A stretch of DNA of 64,000 nucleotides from Mercurialis annua (GCF_937616625.2 NC_065570.1:15820001-15884000), one strand, 5' to 3'; positions 36,882 to 49,067 are shown, counted from the stretch's first letter. Notes: generated from the letters alone by a model not told the origin. Numbers and translations are program-made.

Positions 36882-37777
36882 CTGCTGCGAACTCTTCCCA
36901 GAACCATAACTGTTGGAACCTCTGCCAAGTTACCACGACCACCAAAACCTCTGCCACCAGAACCACAGCCCCGCTGGCCACCAAAAGATGCTGCAGGCTT
37001 AGAATACCCTACAGACGAAGTAAACGCAGGTCTCTGCTGCTGGTAAGACGAATGCGCTACACTGGAGTTAGAAATATGCTGCCTAGATGTCGGACACTCT
37101 CTGGAGAAATGACCAGGCTGGCCACAAGTAAAACAACCTCCTAGAGCTAACTGGCATTGGCCATAATGCCTATGTCTGCAATTCTGGCAGCACGGAATGT
37201 TAGATCCACCACTATACCCGCGTTCTGAACCACGGTTACTCCCACTACTGCTAGAACTGTACGGAGCACTCTTAGCACTATGCCTCCCCTTGTTGTGCGT
37301 ACGAAGACTCCCCCTATTAGCCTGAGAAGAGCCGTTGTAGTAGTTTCCACTACCATGCTGCGCTGGGGCCTGCTGCCCCCCCACTAGGAAGATCACTCTT
37401 TCCCTTCTGAGTCTGGAAAGGGTCACAGATCGTTCCAAACTGAATCAATGAGCTCTCCAGCTGACGAGCACTATCCACTACTCGAGAGAACTCCATGTCA
37501 GTCCCTATCAGCAAAGGAAGAAAGTCCGAGCCTAAGCGCCTAACATAGCGGTCATTCACCCAAACTCGATCACGCTGTAGATCTGTAGCGAATCGACCCA
37601 AACGAACAAACTCTGTAGTATAATATGTCACTGATCTATCCCCCTTCTTCAAATTTAGCAGCTTCTCTCTGAAACCTTCAGTAACAGAGAAGGGTATATA
37701 GAAACCTCTAATCTAGACCACAAACTCAGCCCAAGTCACTGTAGCCATCTCTGGTCTTATGTTATCGCGAAACCAGT
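36882..37777 (-). pseudogene. Gag C-terminal part of element G (nucleocapsid), frameshifted
   Basis: Reads VTYYTTEFVRLGRFATDL and related capsid sequence, a Gly/Ser/Gln-rich linker, and one CCHC zinc knuckle (CFTCGQPGHFSREC), preceded by a further Cys/His cluster (CCQNCRHRHYGQC). A stop TAG is at 37713-37715. The frame shifts at a run of seven C (37376-37382) and shifts again before the protease at about 36890-36915. Gag packages the element RNA. The segment is cut on the upstream side by solo LTR F. Confidence 0.9.
37773..37777. repeat. Left target-site duplication of solo LTR F (CCAGT)
   Basis: CCAGT before TGTCACGACC, repeated at 40785-40789. It lies in the gag PAKDW codons. Confidence 0.93.
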
Positions 37778-40700
37778 TGTCACGACCCAATTTCATGGAT
37801 CGCGACCGGCGCTCGAGTATGGGTATGGTTGTACCAAAACCCGTAGCAAGTCTTGCGGAAAACAACCAATCATATAAACCTGCAGAAAATCCAATGCTCG
37901 GGGGAAACCGAGACTCCAACTTAAACAACATTTTAGATAATAATATTTTCATTAATTAATAACTAACCAGAGTTAAACAATTTAATATGCCAAAGCATAT
38001 AATAAGCAAGCCAGACCCAATCCGACAACAACTATAATAGTAGAGACTTCTAATTTACTACTGCGGTCTAAGAATAAAAATTAGTTTGACAATTTGTTAA
38101 AATGAAATAAACCTCCGAGGAATAAAGAATCGGAGATCAGCAAACTCGCTCAAAATAATAAACCTGGAAAATGGGGAAAACAACGGGGTCAGATATACTG
38201 AGATGAGTTCGCAATACTATTTACATTTATTAAGTTTAAAAACCCTTAAATCAAAATCCTTTTATACTAATATAATATATGATTATGGAATAACAGTATT
38301 GAAATGATCCCAGCGTAAGTATGACATAGCATTACTGAAAAACCCAAAGTGGACGGGAACAAATCCTCGTCAAATTACCAGCGCAAGCAAGACCATAGTC
38401 TGCCAATCCCAGAGTATATACCGGTGCACATAGTCTCGATACAAGCCTATCGAGTAGCTCGTTTCAATCCAGATCCATAATCACTTAAAACAGTTCAAAA
38501 ACATTTATAATACTAAAATAAGATGTGGTACTTAATAAAGCGGTAAATAGCACTACAAACTCATTGCTTGTTAATCCACGTGAAAAACTTGGCAAGCGAC
38601 AAAACCTGATTTGACTCCGAAGCACCAGTAGTCGACGAGTCTAAGACAGGATAAAAACAATATTAAAATCAACCCCTAATTCTAGAGAGTACTAGACACC
38701 ACATAGGACTAGCACAAACCAAGTCAAATACAAGCATAGCCAAAACAGAATGGACAATTTATTACACAATGACCCGAGTCAAAATATGAAACCACATCGA
38801 GTAACACAATAAATAAGTCAAGTCTATTGAGTTCTCGCTTTAAATCTGTTCCGGAAAATATTACTTAAATAATAATTAAATAATAATTAAAACAATTCCT
38901 CAAATAGTGGGTTAGCCGAGTTACCAATAACTACCAAGCTACCTCACATGTCGGGTTACCCAAGTCTAACCTGACCCAAAATATTTTATCAAAATATGAA
39001 TCATAGTTTATAATTCCCAAGATAATACTTTTTGATAAAATAATAATCAAATATAAAATTGGAACTCAATAACTTGAAACAAAAGTAACCCATAGTTACC
39101 GACAAATACTTAACAAAAACAAAAGTAAAAAAATATTTAAAAGCTAAAATATAATTTAGCCAATTTGGCACACCAAGCAATAATTCTCAAAAAGATAATT
39201 ACCCGAGTAATTATCCGAATAAAAGATTATAATATACTCCAAAATATAATAATTAAAATAATTTAAATTATAATCGATGCTAACATTATTTTCAGATTTG
39301 AATAACGTTATTAAATAATAATTTCAAATTGAAACGATATTTGAAAATCCGGTTTAAATCTATATTTAACCAAATAAATAATCTTTAACTAATTTAAATT
39401 AAACACCAACCAATTAAGATTAGAAAACAAGGGACCATTTCAATTGAAAAGGAGACAAGAATGCTGCTGCCACTTTATTAAAATCACATAACTATATATA
39501 AAGCAAAAGAATAAAACCAAATTAACAAATAATTAATACAGAAACCCACAACCCAACACCATTTGAACAATTATCAAAATTTCCCGCCCATATAATTTAT
39601 TCACAAATAGGACAGCCAAACAAACAACCCAAAATTGAAGAAATCAACAAGAATTAAGTTTAAATGAAAAACCAAAGTTGACAGTAATCTCAGCAATTCT
39701 TTATTCTCACAATCAACTAAACCAATTCAGTTAACAGTATACATTTGGTAATTAATAGAAAAGAAAAAAAAGTAGATGAACGGCCATAAGATTGCTCATG
39801 CAGACATTTGGTACATCCACAATTAAACTCAAACCAGGCAACATGACCATAAATGGAGGAAGAACTCCAAGTCACAGGAGTAAAACTCAGTTCCTTAATC
39901 ATCCTCAAGCACAACAACATTGTATAATTTGCATCTCAAAGACATATGAAAGATCAATCAAGAACAACAAACATGGCAACCAACATACTACGGCAGTAAC
40001 CGGGACAAAGGATTCAACCAACTCAAATCGAAACGTACGAGCCAAAACTTAAAACAATGAATCAAGTAATGATTTGAGATCAGATTACACTCTCAAAAAC
40101 AACAAGAATAATATTTCTAAAAGAGCCAAAACCATCGACAGAAAGTAACAAAGCAAAACAATTACAATAACACTAAAAAACGATACCACGACGGCGGCTC
40201 AAACGGAGAGATTAACGTACCGTAATAATATTTCGAAGTGTAGAATCGAAGAGGACTGAATTAACTACAACATCAAACAAATGGATCTCGATTAGGTGCT
40301 AAAACAAAAGAGAACAAACTAAGAAACGAGACATGACGATTAACAAAACTAAACAAAAACATAACAAGAGAAAAGCTTGCCTAATTGTTGCAGAAATGGA
40401 GAGGATGAAGAAGGTATAATTTTAGAGAATTTTGAGGTGAAAAGTGACAACTAGGGTTGTAGAATAATAGAGAAATGAATTTGGGTTAAAAGGTTTAAAG
40501 AAGGAATATGTATAGGCTGAGAACCAAAGATGTAGCCTAAAACAATTGAACAGATATCGTGAAAAGGAAAATGCAGGGGTCTTAAAGGCCTATGCAAAGA
40601 AGAGTAGAAAATACTCTTGGGCCAACTAAAATGGGCCTGACCGATTTAACCAAACCAAGGACTAAACCGAATAGTTTACTCAAACCACAAACTGAACCAC

Positions 40701-40784
40701 GAATCCCAAACGATTCCAATTATTACCGGAACTTCACGGAATAATTAAATAAAAAAAATAAAAAAAAAATTACGGGATATTACA
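37778..40784 (-). mobile_element. Solo LTR F inserted in gag of element G
   Basis: 3007 bp from TGTCACGACCCAATTTCATG to GGGATATTACA, collinear with the other family LTRs (CCTCCGAGGAA, CCGGTGCACA, AGTACTAGACACCA, GGGTTAGCCGAGTTACC). It is flanked by perfect CCAGT duplications and has no internal sequence, PBS or PPT, which defines a solo LTR left by recombination between two LTRs of a full insertion. On both sides the gag reading frame is the same once the LTR and one CCAGT are discounted, confirming gag as the target. Confidence 0.95.
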
Positions 40785-40789
40785 CCAGT
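40785..40789. repeat. Right target-site duplication of solo LTR F (CCAGT)
   Basis: CCAGT directly after TATTACA; matches 37773-37777. Confidence 0.93.
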
Positions 40790-41396
40790 CCTTAGCTGGA
40801 CCCTTCAGCGACATCTCCACAAGCATCACTAATTGACGATCGGTAGCCTGAATCCTCTAACTGGTGTACTCAAACTCCTCCAAAAAGTCAAGGGCATCTC
40901 CAGTGCCATCAAATTTAGTCGGAGTCAGATTCATGTAGCTCATCACCGCCTCTCTATCTGTCGGAACATGGTCGACACCAGCAAGTCCACCAATACCAGC
41001 TACATCACCATCCTAAGGTTGTTGTTGTTGCGCTATCTGGCCCAGTACAGTACACTGATAATGCAGAAAAGCCTGATTGTTCTGCATCTCGACAATCCCA
41101 GCCAAGAAAGTAGTAAAGTCGAACGCCTGCATGTTTGGTGCCTGTTGCACCTCCGGTGCCTGCTGCACTTTCGGTACCTGATGCACTCTTGGTGCCTGAA
41201 CGCCTGCTGCAGCACGTCCTCTACCACTACCTCTACCAGCTCCTCTACCTCCATCAGCTCCTCTACCTCGACCATGTCCAGCATTAGCTTGAACGGGTTG
41301 CATATTCTGATCGACTTCCATGGAAATCGCATCATCAGCCTCAGCTTCTTGGTCTGCCGCAGCACGAGAACGAGTACAAACAACGTTGTTCACATC
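40785..41396 (-). pseudogene. Gag N-terminal part of element G
   Basis: The minus strand reads from about 41393 (start uncertain; GTG preceded in frame by a stop) through RSRAAADQEAEADDAISMEV, a Gly/Arg-rich tract (HGRGRGADGGRGAGRGSGR), repeated VQQAP / VHQVP units and FTTFLAGIVEMQNNQAF. Stops TAG at 41013-41015 and 40857-40859 interrupt it. Beyond them, LTPTKFDGTGDALDFLEEFE and DRQLVMLVEMSLKGPAKDW are typical of plant Ty3/gypsy Gag. It continues at 37777 on the far side of solo LTR F. This and 36882-37777 form one dead gag gene. Confidence 0.88.
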
Positions 41397-41669
41397 CTAA
41401 TGATTGAACAAAAACAATTTAAATACACAGATATTTCATACCCAAGTATGAACAAAACAAGCAACATATAGGATTTCCCAAGAAATCAACAGCAATAAAA
41501 TATTCACCCAAGTGAAATAACATCAACAATTAAAAGCATCAAATCAACATATAATGACTGACTCGACGCAATCCTATTGGTGCAGGCAGAATGTTTTAAA
41601 ATCAAAAGATGAGGTTTTAAAGACATGACAAGAAACCTATATCTGCAGTAGTTCCTAAGACACAACAAA
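41397..41669 (-). other. 5' leader of element G
   Basis: An untranslated stretch between the PBS and gag. It shares ordered motifs with the LARD leaders: TCCCAAGAAATCAACAGCAA, CACCCAAGTGAAATAACATC, AATGACTGACTCGACGCAAT and CTGCAGTAGTTCCTAAGACA correspond to 26500-26690 in E5 and 31470-31700 in E3. It probably contains the packaging/dimerisation signals used in common. Confidence 0.75.
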
Positions 41670-41681
41670 GCTCTGATACCA
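41670..41681 (-). promoter_or_regulatory. Primer binding site of element G
   Basis: Minus-strand TGGTATCAGAGC, four bases from the LTR at 41686: the same initiator tRNA-Met site as E3 and E5. Confidence 0.92.
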
Positions 41682-41685
41682 AGTT

Positions 41686-41816
41686 TGTCACGACCCATTT
41701 TTATGAATCGTGACCAGCGCTAGGGCATGGGTAATGTAGTACCAACACCCGTAGCTAGCCGTTCTTATATCATACAATTACAATAAACCTGCAGAAAACC
41801 AATGCTCGGGGGAAAC
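41686..41816 (-). mobile_element. 5' LTR of element G, PBS-proximal piece
   Basis: TGTCACGACCCATTTTTATG to CTCGGGGGAAAC: the first 131 bases of the LTR on the plus strand, before the Athila-like insertion. Compared with the intact LTRs, about 600 bases (from CCGAGACTTCAG to GCACGCAG) are missing before the LTR resumes at 46788. Confidence 0.88.
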
Positions 41817-43300
41817 TGTTAGCAAAAATACCAACTCGTAATATAGTGGACTTTAAGTCCGGGTTGTCGAACCCACAAGGACTAGAGGTTTAAAGTGAAT
41901 GAAATTGCTTGTGAAATTCAATTCGGAAAGCAAGAAAAAGGGATTTGTTTTGATTAACACTACAACTAAACACAAGCGACTAATACTTAACAATTAAATA
42001 AACGTAACAACAAACAATTAATCGAGAATGATAATTAAATACGATAATTAAAAACGTCTAAGGGTTGTCTAGTCATGCCAATCGAGTCCTAGGATAAATA
42101 GGTCGGGTCAATGGATAATGGTTTGAGTCTAGCTATTCGAGTGTATCAAATCCGCTCTCTCGAGCCGGAGGTTGAAACATCGCTACTTGATTAAAACGCC
42201 GAAATCTAACTCACTCTCGCGCAATTAGATTTCGATAGGGTTAATCAAGCCGATTGATTCGCAAACTATACAACCGCACAACCCCTAAATCACTCTCGTG
42301 CATCTTGGTACCGAGCTTATGCTAACTAGGTCCACTCAATTAATTTAACTCTTGTCCTCATTAATAGAGCAATAACAAAGATCAAGATATAAACTTAATC
42401 TAGGCAATAGGTTCAAGTTAACACAACAAACCCTAATCCAAAAACCCAAGTCCTAGTCACCTACTCATCATATATGGCATTCATAAATAACCCCTAGACT
42501 AGGGATTTACCCAATCATAACTACACAAACATTAATTACTAAGCAAGGATTAATGAGCATAATGGAGATTGGAGTACTTACCTTAAGTAGAAATAAAGAG
42601 AAATAAATTATATAAGAAAATGAAGCTTCAATAAATAAATTCAACTTGTATTAAAGGATCTTTCTTTAAGTAGCAAAATCAGGAAATAACACTCAAGAAC
42701 ACCAAGCACATTCAATCTCTATTCTATATTTGGAGAACAAAAAGGAATAATAACTAAAAATTGATTCAAAGTTGTCTTACAAAAGTGAATATCCCCTAAC
42801 CTAAAAAGATAATGTGTCTTATATAGTCTAGACAAATAGGGAAATAAAAACATCCTAGTACAAAGGTGTTGGGCCCAAAAGTGGAAATGGACCCCAAACA
42901 AGGCTCTTGTTTCGAAATTGATTTTTGTCTTTGCTTCAGCCCTGTCTCGATCGAGAAGCTTGAGGAATGAGCCTTCTCGATCGAGAAGCTCTTAAAAATT
43001 ATACCGGGCATTTCCTCAATTTGTGTCTTGATCGAGAAACTTGAAGAATGGCCTTCTCGATCGAGACCTTATGAAAATTCAGACTTCATTTCTTTTCTCG
43101 CTTGCTTGAACTTCTTCTTCTTCTTTTCCACAAAATCCTCAACACTTCTCCTTTTTGATCCAAAATAGCTCCAAAAACGCTTCCCTTTCCTGAAAGTAAG
43201 AACACACGTAATAAGGTATGAGACACTCAAAAACGCGTAACAAATCATGGTAAAGCGATGTGAAAACTAACGATTATTAGGAGTATTTCTACTCTTATCA
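41817..43300 (-). mobile_element. 3' LTR of an Athila-like element
   Basis: It begins TGTTAGCAAAAATACC and ends CTACTCTTATCA (minus strand TGATAAGAG...GCTAACA), 1484 bp, followed by the complement of a strong polypurine tract. It is unrelated to the E2-E5 LTR family. It contains four TCTCGATCGAGA-type palindromes (42945, 42974, 43026, 43054). No matching intact second LTR is present at the right end. Confidence 0.7.
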
Positions 43301-43314
43301 AACCTCCTCACACT
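43301..43314 (-). promoter_or_regulatory. Polypurine tract of the Athila-like element
   Basis: The minus strand reads AGTGTGAGGAGGTT directly before the TGATAAGAG LTR start. The core AGTGTGAGGAGG recurs internally at 44103-44114 and 44844-44855. Confidence 0.65.
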
Positions 43315-44946
43315 AAATATTGCTGGTCCTCAAGCAAGAAATGCATTGCACACAACTCAAAAAACTAGTAATTTTGGCAAGATTGAATGTGCATCAACAA
43401 TCATACTCTAGTATCAAAAATGCACAAATGCAAACGTCTAACATCAACAACTATGAATAATGCACACAAATGAGCCATGGAAATGTAATGACATATTGCG
43501 AAGACAAAGAGAAGACAATTGCATTAGTCTAAGGTCAATCTCGAATACTCAAGTTGTTACCATCATCTACGGGACATGTGAATACTTGGTCAACAAGAAC
43601 ATTGGGCAAGTTATGGAAAAATCAAACATAAGTATTGATCAAAGGCACTAAAAACCTCACAAGGTATCACTCCAACACACAAGTGTTTAAAGCAAAGAAT
43701 TGAAGCACACAAACATGGAATTCCCATAGATTTGCTCATAGTCCTAAACTCCACTACTTAGCTCGGTGATTGACAACTATCCTATGGACTTTGTACGGGT
43801 GGTAACGTGGCCAAGGTCGGGGTAGGTGAAGTTGATATTTAGGCTACAACTTGACTTGAAACTAGTTACTACATTAACATCGAGCTTTTTAGGCTAGCTT
43901 GGAGTTTTTAGCATCATTGAACTTCTCTCTTCATTCTAAGACCTTTATTTCTTTTCTTACTTCAATTTTTGTGTTTTTTTCTTTTCCTTTTTCAACTTTT
44001 CTTTGTTTTCGAATTTTTCTTTCTTTTTCTTTCTTAGGTGTAGATTTTTGCCTTTGGAACTCAAGTTCAAACTTCTTTATTTTCATCAAGCTATTACCCT
44101 CTCCTCCTCACACTAGTTCTCAAGTCAAGTTCGGGTGATTAATAGTGGAAATTGAAAAATGGAATATGATGTGATTATGGAAATATTCAACAAAGGTCTA
44201 GGCCCAAATTTGGCTATCTAGAGGTAAAAGGTGAGCTTTTTAAGTGGTCTCTAGAATTGGTTACACCTAATGCCGTACTCATATAATCATCAACCACTCA
44301 ACAATGTAATTTTGAATGGACACCGAGTATATTCTAGGAATTCCGGACAATTGACACTCACAACAACCAATTAGGCTTGAAAAAATCTCGAAAAAAATAT
44401 GTGGTGTTATGCCTAATGCTCAATTCCTATGTTTTCATGCCACTTATGCCCAAAATTGCATTAACACAAATTTTTCAAACCTTGTCACACATCATGCATC
44501 CGTATTAGGCTAATCAAATGAATTTGAGAATCAACAACTAAAGGTCAATTTTACCACTATCCCTTTGCAACATGTCATATCAATTTACATTTCATTAAGC
44601 AAGCATTGTACACAATTATCTAAGCTAGAAAAATGCATTTATGCCATTCACTACGGGAGATAACAAGGGTTGATGATCATTCAAGATTTTTGCCAAATTA
44701 CTAACATATGCATTCACAAACTTGGTTCGCACAAGGATTTAGTGGAGGCGACACTTAAAATTCTAAACTCAACATGAAATTAAGGCATGACAAAAATAAA
44801 TAAATAAAAAGCAAGATAATCAAACAAGATACAATTCGCTAACCCTCCTCACACTATTTCGAGCTTAGGCCCTAAGCAAGAAATATTCAAAAAGAAGCAA
44901 AATTGTATGAGTTTGAGTTAGGAAGTGCAAATCTCGCTTAGTCGAA
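43315..44946 (-). mobile_element. Non-coding 3' internal region of the Athila-like element
   Basis: 1.6 kb between ORF1 and the PPT, with no RT, RNase H or integrase motif. It has a pyrimidine-rich stretch at 43915-44115 and two further PPT-like CCTCCTCACACT motifs. Short ORFs here have no recognisable content. Confidence 0.55.
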
Positions 44947-46314
44947 CTACGGGGTGGTGGGAGATTGTGGCGGGGTGTCAATCCATTGAATGCATTGGCC
45001 ATTCACATAGTTTCGGAAATTTTCATCTTGGCGATCCATCTTCGCCCGCAAGCGCTCTTGTTTGTATTCGAGTCTCGCCAATCCGCACCTTTGGGCCGCT
45101 TCCATTCGCTCTAAAATTTCCTTTTGTTCCGCCCAAGCTTGGCGGTTTTGGGTCTCCAAATCATGGAACCTATGGTCAAAAGAGGACCATGGAGTCTCGT
45201 CTTCCGGAATCTCTTGATCGCCGTGGCTTGCCTCGCCCACCTTACTCTTCCCTTTCCGACGCGCATTCTCCTTCCTTGGCATTGGGGGTATCTCGGATGG
45301 ATCAACAACGGGAAATTCTTCTCTATGTGCCGCTTCGTACCCGTGCTCCTTAATCCAAGTCGTCCGTTTGTAATACGGAACCACCACACCATTCTTCACA
45401 TATTTACTGTGTTTTAGATGTTCTGTATCAATTTTCCATGCTTGCGTGGGAGTGAAACGAGAGAGGTCCACCCCAAGCTTCGTGGCAATAAATGTCACCA
45501 CCCACCCCATACCAATCTTGGTGGAAGAATCGATAACAAAACGCACATACTTCAAGAGGCGGCGGGGCATGTTGAGCTTGAACGATCCTTCCTCCGGCCT
45601 TAACAATGCCTTCATCATATACAATTCGATCTCCCCCACCTTGTTGTACTCATGCCTACCACCAAATGTGTGGCCGAGCCACTTAAACATCACCACTAGA
45701 GCGGTGTCCTTAATGTCGTTTAACTTGGCGGTTTTTGCCCGGTAGCCTCCTAATCCACTTAATTCAAACCATACTTCCTCCGCATCGAAAGTTTCCGGGA
45801 TGGTCAGGGATCCTTCATTTCTCATGTGGAACGAACGGGTTACATCTTCCACCGACAATCCCCATGACTGTCCATCCAAGCGAAAGCCAATATCCACATC
45901 GGAACCGGGGATACGCCTCAAGGTTGTGAAAAACTCATACACCAACGTTTCATACATTGTGTGAGATTGTTCCGCCAAAAATCGTAATCCCAAAACGTCC
46001 AAATGACGCCGCAAATCTTCCGTCAATCCCAATTCTTCCATGTTGGCCCAATTTATCTCAAATGGGCTTGCGATTCCCCTTGCTTGAAGCTCTTCAAATT
46101 TCTTCCCCTCGTCTTCGGTTCAGATCTCAAAGGGGGCTCCAAATCTTCGAGTAAGGGAGGCCGGTGCATTGACACCCACTCGTGATGCCCCAGAGGCTGT
46201 GAGTTTAGTCTGGCGAGGTCGGTTGGTTGCTGGAAGTGGTGGAATAGTTGGGTCGGGTGCTCTAGTGGATGGTTCCCGGGTCGGTTGGTTTTCGGCGGAT
46301 TTGCTTCGAACCAT
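44947..46314 (-). pseudogene. Athila-like ORF1 (gag-like), one internal UGA
   Basis: One frame of 456 codons from ATG at 46314 (MVRSKSAENQ) to a stop at 44947, interrupted only by TGA at 46120-46122 (codon 65). A second Met at 46041 opens 364 codons. Regions: a Pro/Thr/Arg-rich N-terminus; a globular middle with MYETLVYEFFTTLRR, GFRLDGQSWGLSVEDVTRSF, VVMFKWLGHTFGGRHEYNKV and MGWVVTFIATKLGVDLS; a basic PRKENARRKGKSK patch; and a C-terminal heptad-like, charged segment (RQAWAEQKEILERMEAAQ). The layout (L-FRL-G--W-LS-EE---F then a helical tail) resembles the ORF1 product of Athila-type Ty3/gypsy elements, and the assignment rests on that resemblance only. No zinc knuckle or pol follows. The long otherwise clean frame implies recent decay or trans use. 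Confidence 0.65.
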
Positions 46315-46787
46315 GATGAGTATGGTCAAAAGGGTGTTTGGAAAGGTGGTTTTTGTAAGATTTGGCGGTGGTTAAAGTGGGTTTGTGGTGGTGGCCGGAG
46401 TTGAGAAGGAGAGAAGAGAAAAGGATAAGTTTGTTTTTCTATTTTGGGTAAAGGAAAGGTTGAAGATAAAGATAGTGCAATTAGATTTTCAATGGTTCAG
46501 ATTCCGCCACATCAGCAATCCAAGTGAAGTGTGTTTTGATTAGAAGGCCTAGATTAATCCACCTCATCTCCCATGTGCTTTACTCTTTTCTCAAGACATT
46601 CCAACTGCATGAAATGATGTGTCTCGATCGAGAAGCGTGGGGGATGAGCCTTCTCGATCGAGAAGCTCTGTACCAAGATTGTGCAGTTTAATTTTTCCAT
46701 GCTTCTCGATCGAGAAGCTTGAAGCATGTCCTTCTCGATCGAGACGTTCTGTACCAAGATTTTTCGGATTAATTCTTCCATACTTCA
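46315..46787 (-). other. Upstream region of Athila-like ORF1 with palindrome cluster
   Basis: About 300 bases of purine/G-rich sequence precede ORF1. Then 46622-46744 holds four TTCTCGATCGAGAA-type palindromes (46622, 46651, 46703, 46732) like those in the 3' LTR. The TGTTAGC LTR end expected between ORF1 and this cluster is absent, so this is a rearranged or truncated 5' end, not a simple second LTR. It is cut at 46787, where the G LTR resumes. Confidence 0.55.
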
Positions 46788-49067
46788 TCCTAATGATGCC
46801 CATTAGATGGCATGTTCCAACTAAGAGTCATAATATAAAAACAGTTCGAAATATATGTACAATATATATATTTAATATTAAAATAACAATTTACTTAATA
46901 AAGCGGTAAATAGTAAGTACAAACTCATTGCTTGCTAATCCATGTGATAAACTGGCAAGCAACTACTCCTGATTCGTCTCCGAAGCACGAACAATCGACG
47001 AGTCTAGACAATATAAATATTTATTAAAAACAGACCCTAACTCTAGAGAGTACTAGACACCACATAGGACTAGCACAAACAACATGTTGAAATAAAACAA
47101 TCCAGAGCAATAGAAAATATTCATATAAAAACAATGCCCAATTAATACAAGTCTATTGAGTTCTTGCTTTAGAATTCATTTCAAAAATATTATTTAAATA
47201 ATATTTAAATAATAAAATAAATCAATTTCTAAATAGTGGATTAGCCGAGTTACTGATAACTACCAAGCTAACCTCACATGTCGGGTGACCCAAGTCTAAC
47301 CCGACCTAAATATTTTATCAAAAATATAAATCATAGTTTATAATTTCAAAAATAACTTTGATAAGATAAATATAATTATATCCAATTATAAACCATAGTT
47401 TATAATTATAGAAACCACTTTGGTAAAATAATAATCAAAATTTAAAACGGAACTCAATAACTTATAACTTAAGTAACCATTAGTTACCTTCAAACTTAAC
47501 CGAAATAAATTAAGAAAACTTTTAAAATCTAATACATCAAATTGGCACGTCTAGTCAATAATTTCAAGAATAATAATTACCCGAGCAATTATAATTATAG
47601 TTTATAGAATAGATATCGTTTTCGGACTATAATAATCAAACAATTTAACTTATAATCGAATCAATATTATCTTATAAAATAATGTTAATTAATGGAAAAT
47701 TAAAAATAAATACAATAATTAAAAGTCCGGTTTGAAAATCGGTATTTGACTATTCAATAATCTATAAATAATAAGAAATTAACTAACAAAAATAAAGAGT
47801 TTAAAATGCCTAATCAATTTTGAATAAGAACCCAAGCCCACCATTTAATCATACCAACAAAAACAAAACAACATAAAAGTTGCCGCCAACTATAATTTTG
47901 AAGCCAAAAGCCCAAGCCAAAATAGGAAACCAAAAGATCAATAGAAACAAGGAAATCATAGATTTAAACAACAATAATTCACGTATCATAACACTCAACC
48001 CCGTCAATTCACAATCTCAAAGAACAGTAATTATATTATTTCCAGAAACAAGAAAAAAAAACCAAGAACAAACCAATATTAACTCACTGAGAATTCAAAA
48101 TGATAAGCTAAAATCCTACCAAACAATTACCAAATCAAGAACATATAAAATTAACAATCATATAAACAGCAAAAACCTACTTATCCAATCAACATTATTT
48201 GGCAGATGTTACCAACAATTAGAACCAGAATTACACGTGAAAACGATGAAACAGCGACGGATACAGCGGAATGATTCACGTACCGTTTGGCGAAACGAAG
48301 TTGAGAATCGTAGAGGCGAGAGTCTAGAATCCCAGGAACAAAACAGATCTCAAATTAACGCTGAAACGAATGAGAACAGACCAAATAACGGAGACATAGA
48401 TTAAGAACTCAAAACTGAAAGTTAAACAAAACGGTGAGACGTCGGCGAACATAACGAAAAAGATAACGTACCAAAATTTAATCCGAAAGTTGGAGGGCGA
48501 AGAGGAATGAGTCAACTATAGATGGGATGAGACGGTTCTCAATTTGGTTCTTAAACGAAGGAGAACGAGCCAAGCAACCAAAACATCAATTTAAAGAACA
48601 AAGCTGAAATAAACATCCAATGCTTTGCCGATTTCTCAAGCGACAAGAGGAAAGTTTTGGGCGATGATTTTCAGAGATATTAAGAGCTATATGACGGCTA
48701 GAGTTTAGAATAATAAAGGAATGAATTTGGGTTGTTAAGAGAATATAAATAGGAGGAAGAAACGTAAATAATAAATATGGCAGGGAGATAAGTCGCAGAA
48801 ATAAGTTTTGTTTCAAACAAAACAAACCAATTAATAACAGGTTTTGCATAAGTTGAAATAAATACATGGGCCATGATGGCCATGCAAAGAAGAGGAAAAA
48901 AAGACCTCAAGCCCATGAAATAGGCCTAATTGAATTAATCAAACAAAGAACTAAACCAAACAATTAACTTAAACCATCAATTTAACCACGAAACCACAAA
49001 CGACTCCAATTATGGCCGGAAACCCAACGGTAATTATTATTTTTTAAAAAAAAAACAAGATATTACA
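46788..49067 (-). mobile_element. 5' LTR of element G, main piece
   Basis: It resumes at CATCCTAATGATGCCCATTAG and is collinear with the other LTRs (AATAAAGCGGTAAATAG, AGAGTACTAGACACCA, GGATTAGCCGAGTTACTG) to ACAAGATATTACA at 49067, followed directly by satellite. The five bases after it (TTTTT) would be the target copy; the other end of G is lost. It includes CATGGGCCATGATGGCCATG near 48866 at the U3 palindrome position. Confidence 0.88.

Noticed and set aside
41033..41383. Alternative ORFs overlapping Gag, including the plus ORF at 40833-41471
   Set aside because: The minus frame with Gly/Arg-rich and LTPTKFDGTGDALDFLEEFE content is the real Gag frame; the others are shadows.
44947..45417. 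Overlapping plus-strand ORFs opposite ORF1 (44925-45353, 45124-45417, 45446-45745)
   Set aside because: Antisense shadows of the minus-strand coding frame, with no recognisable domains.
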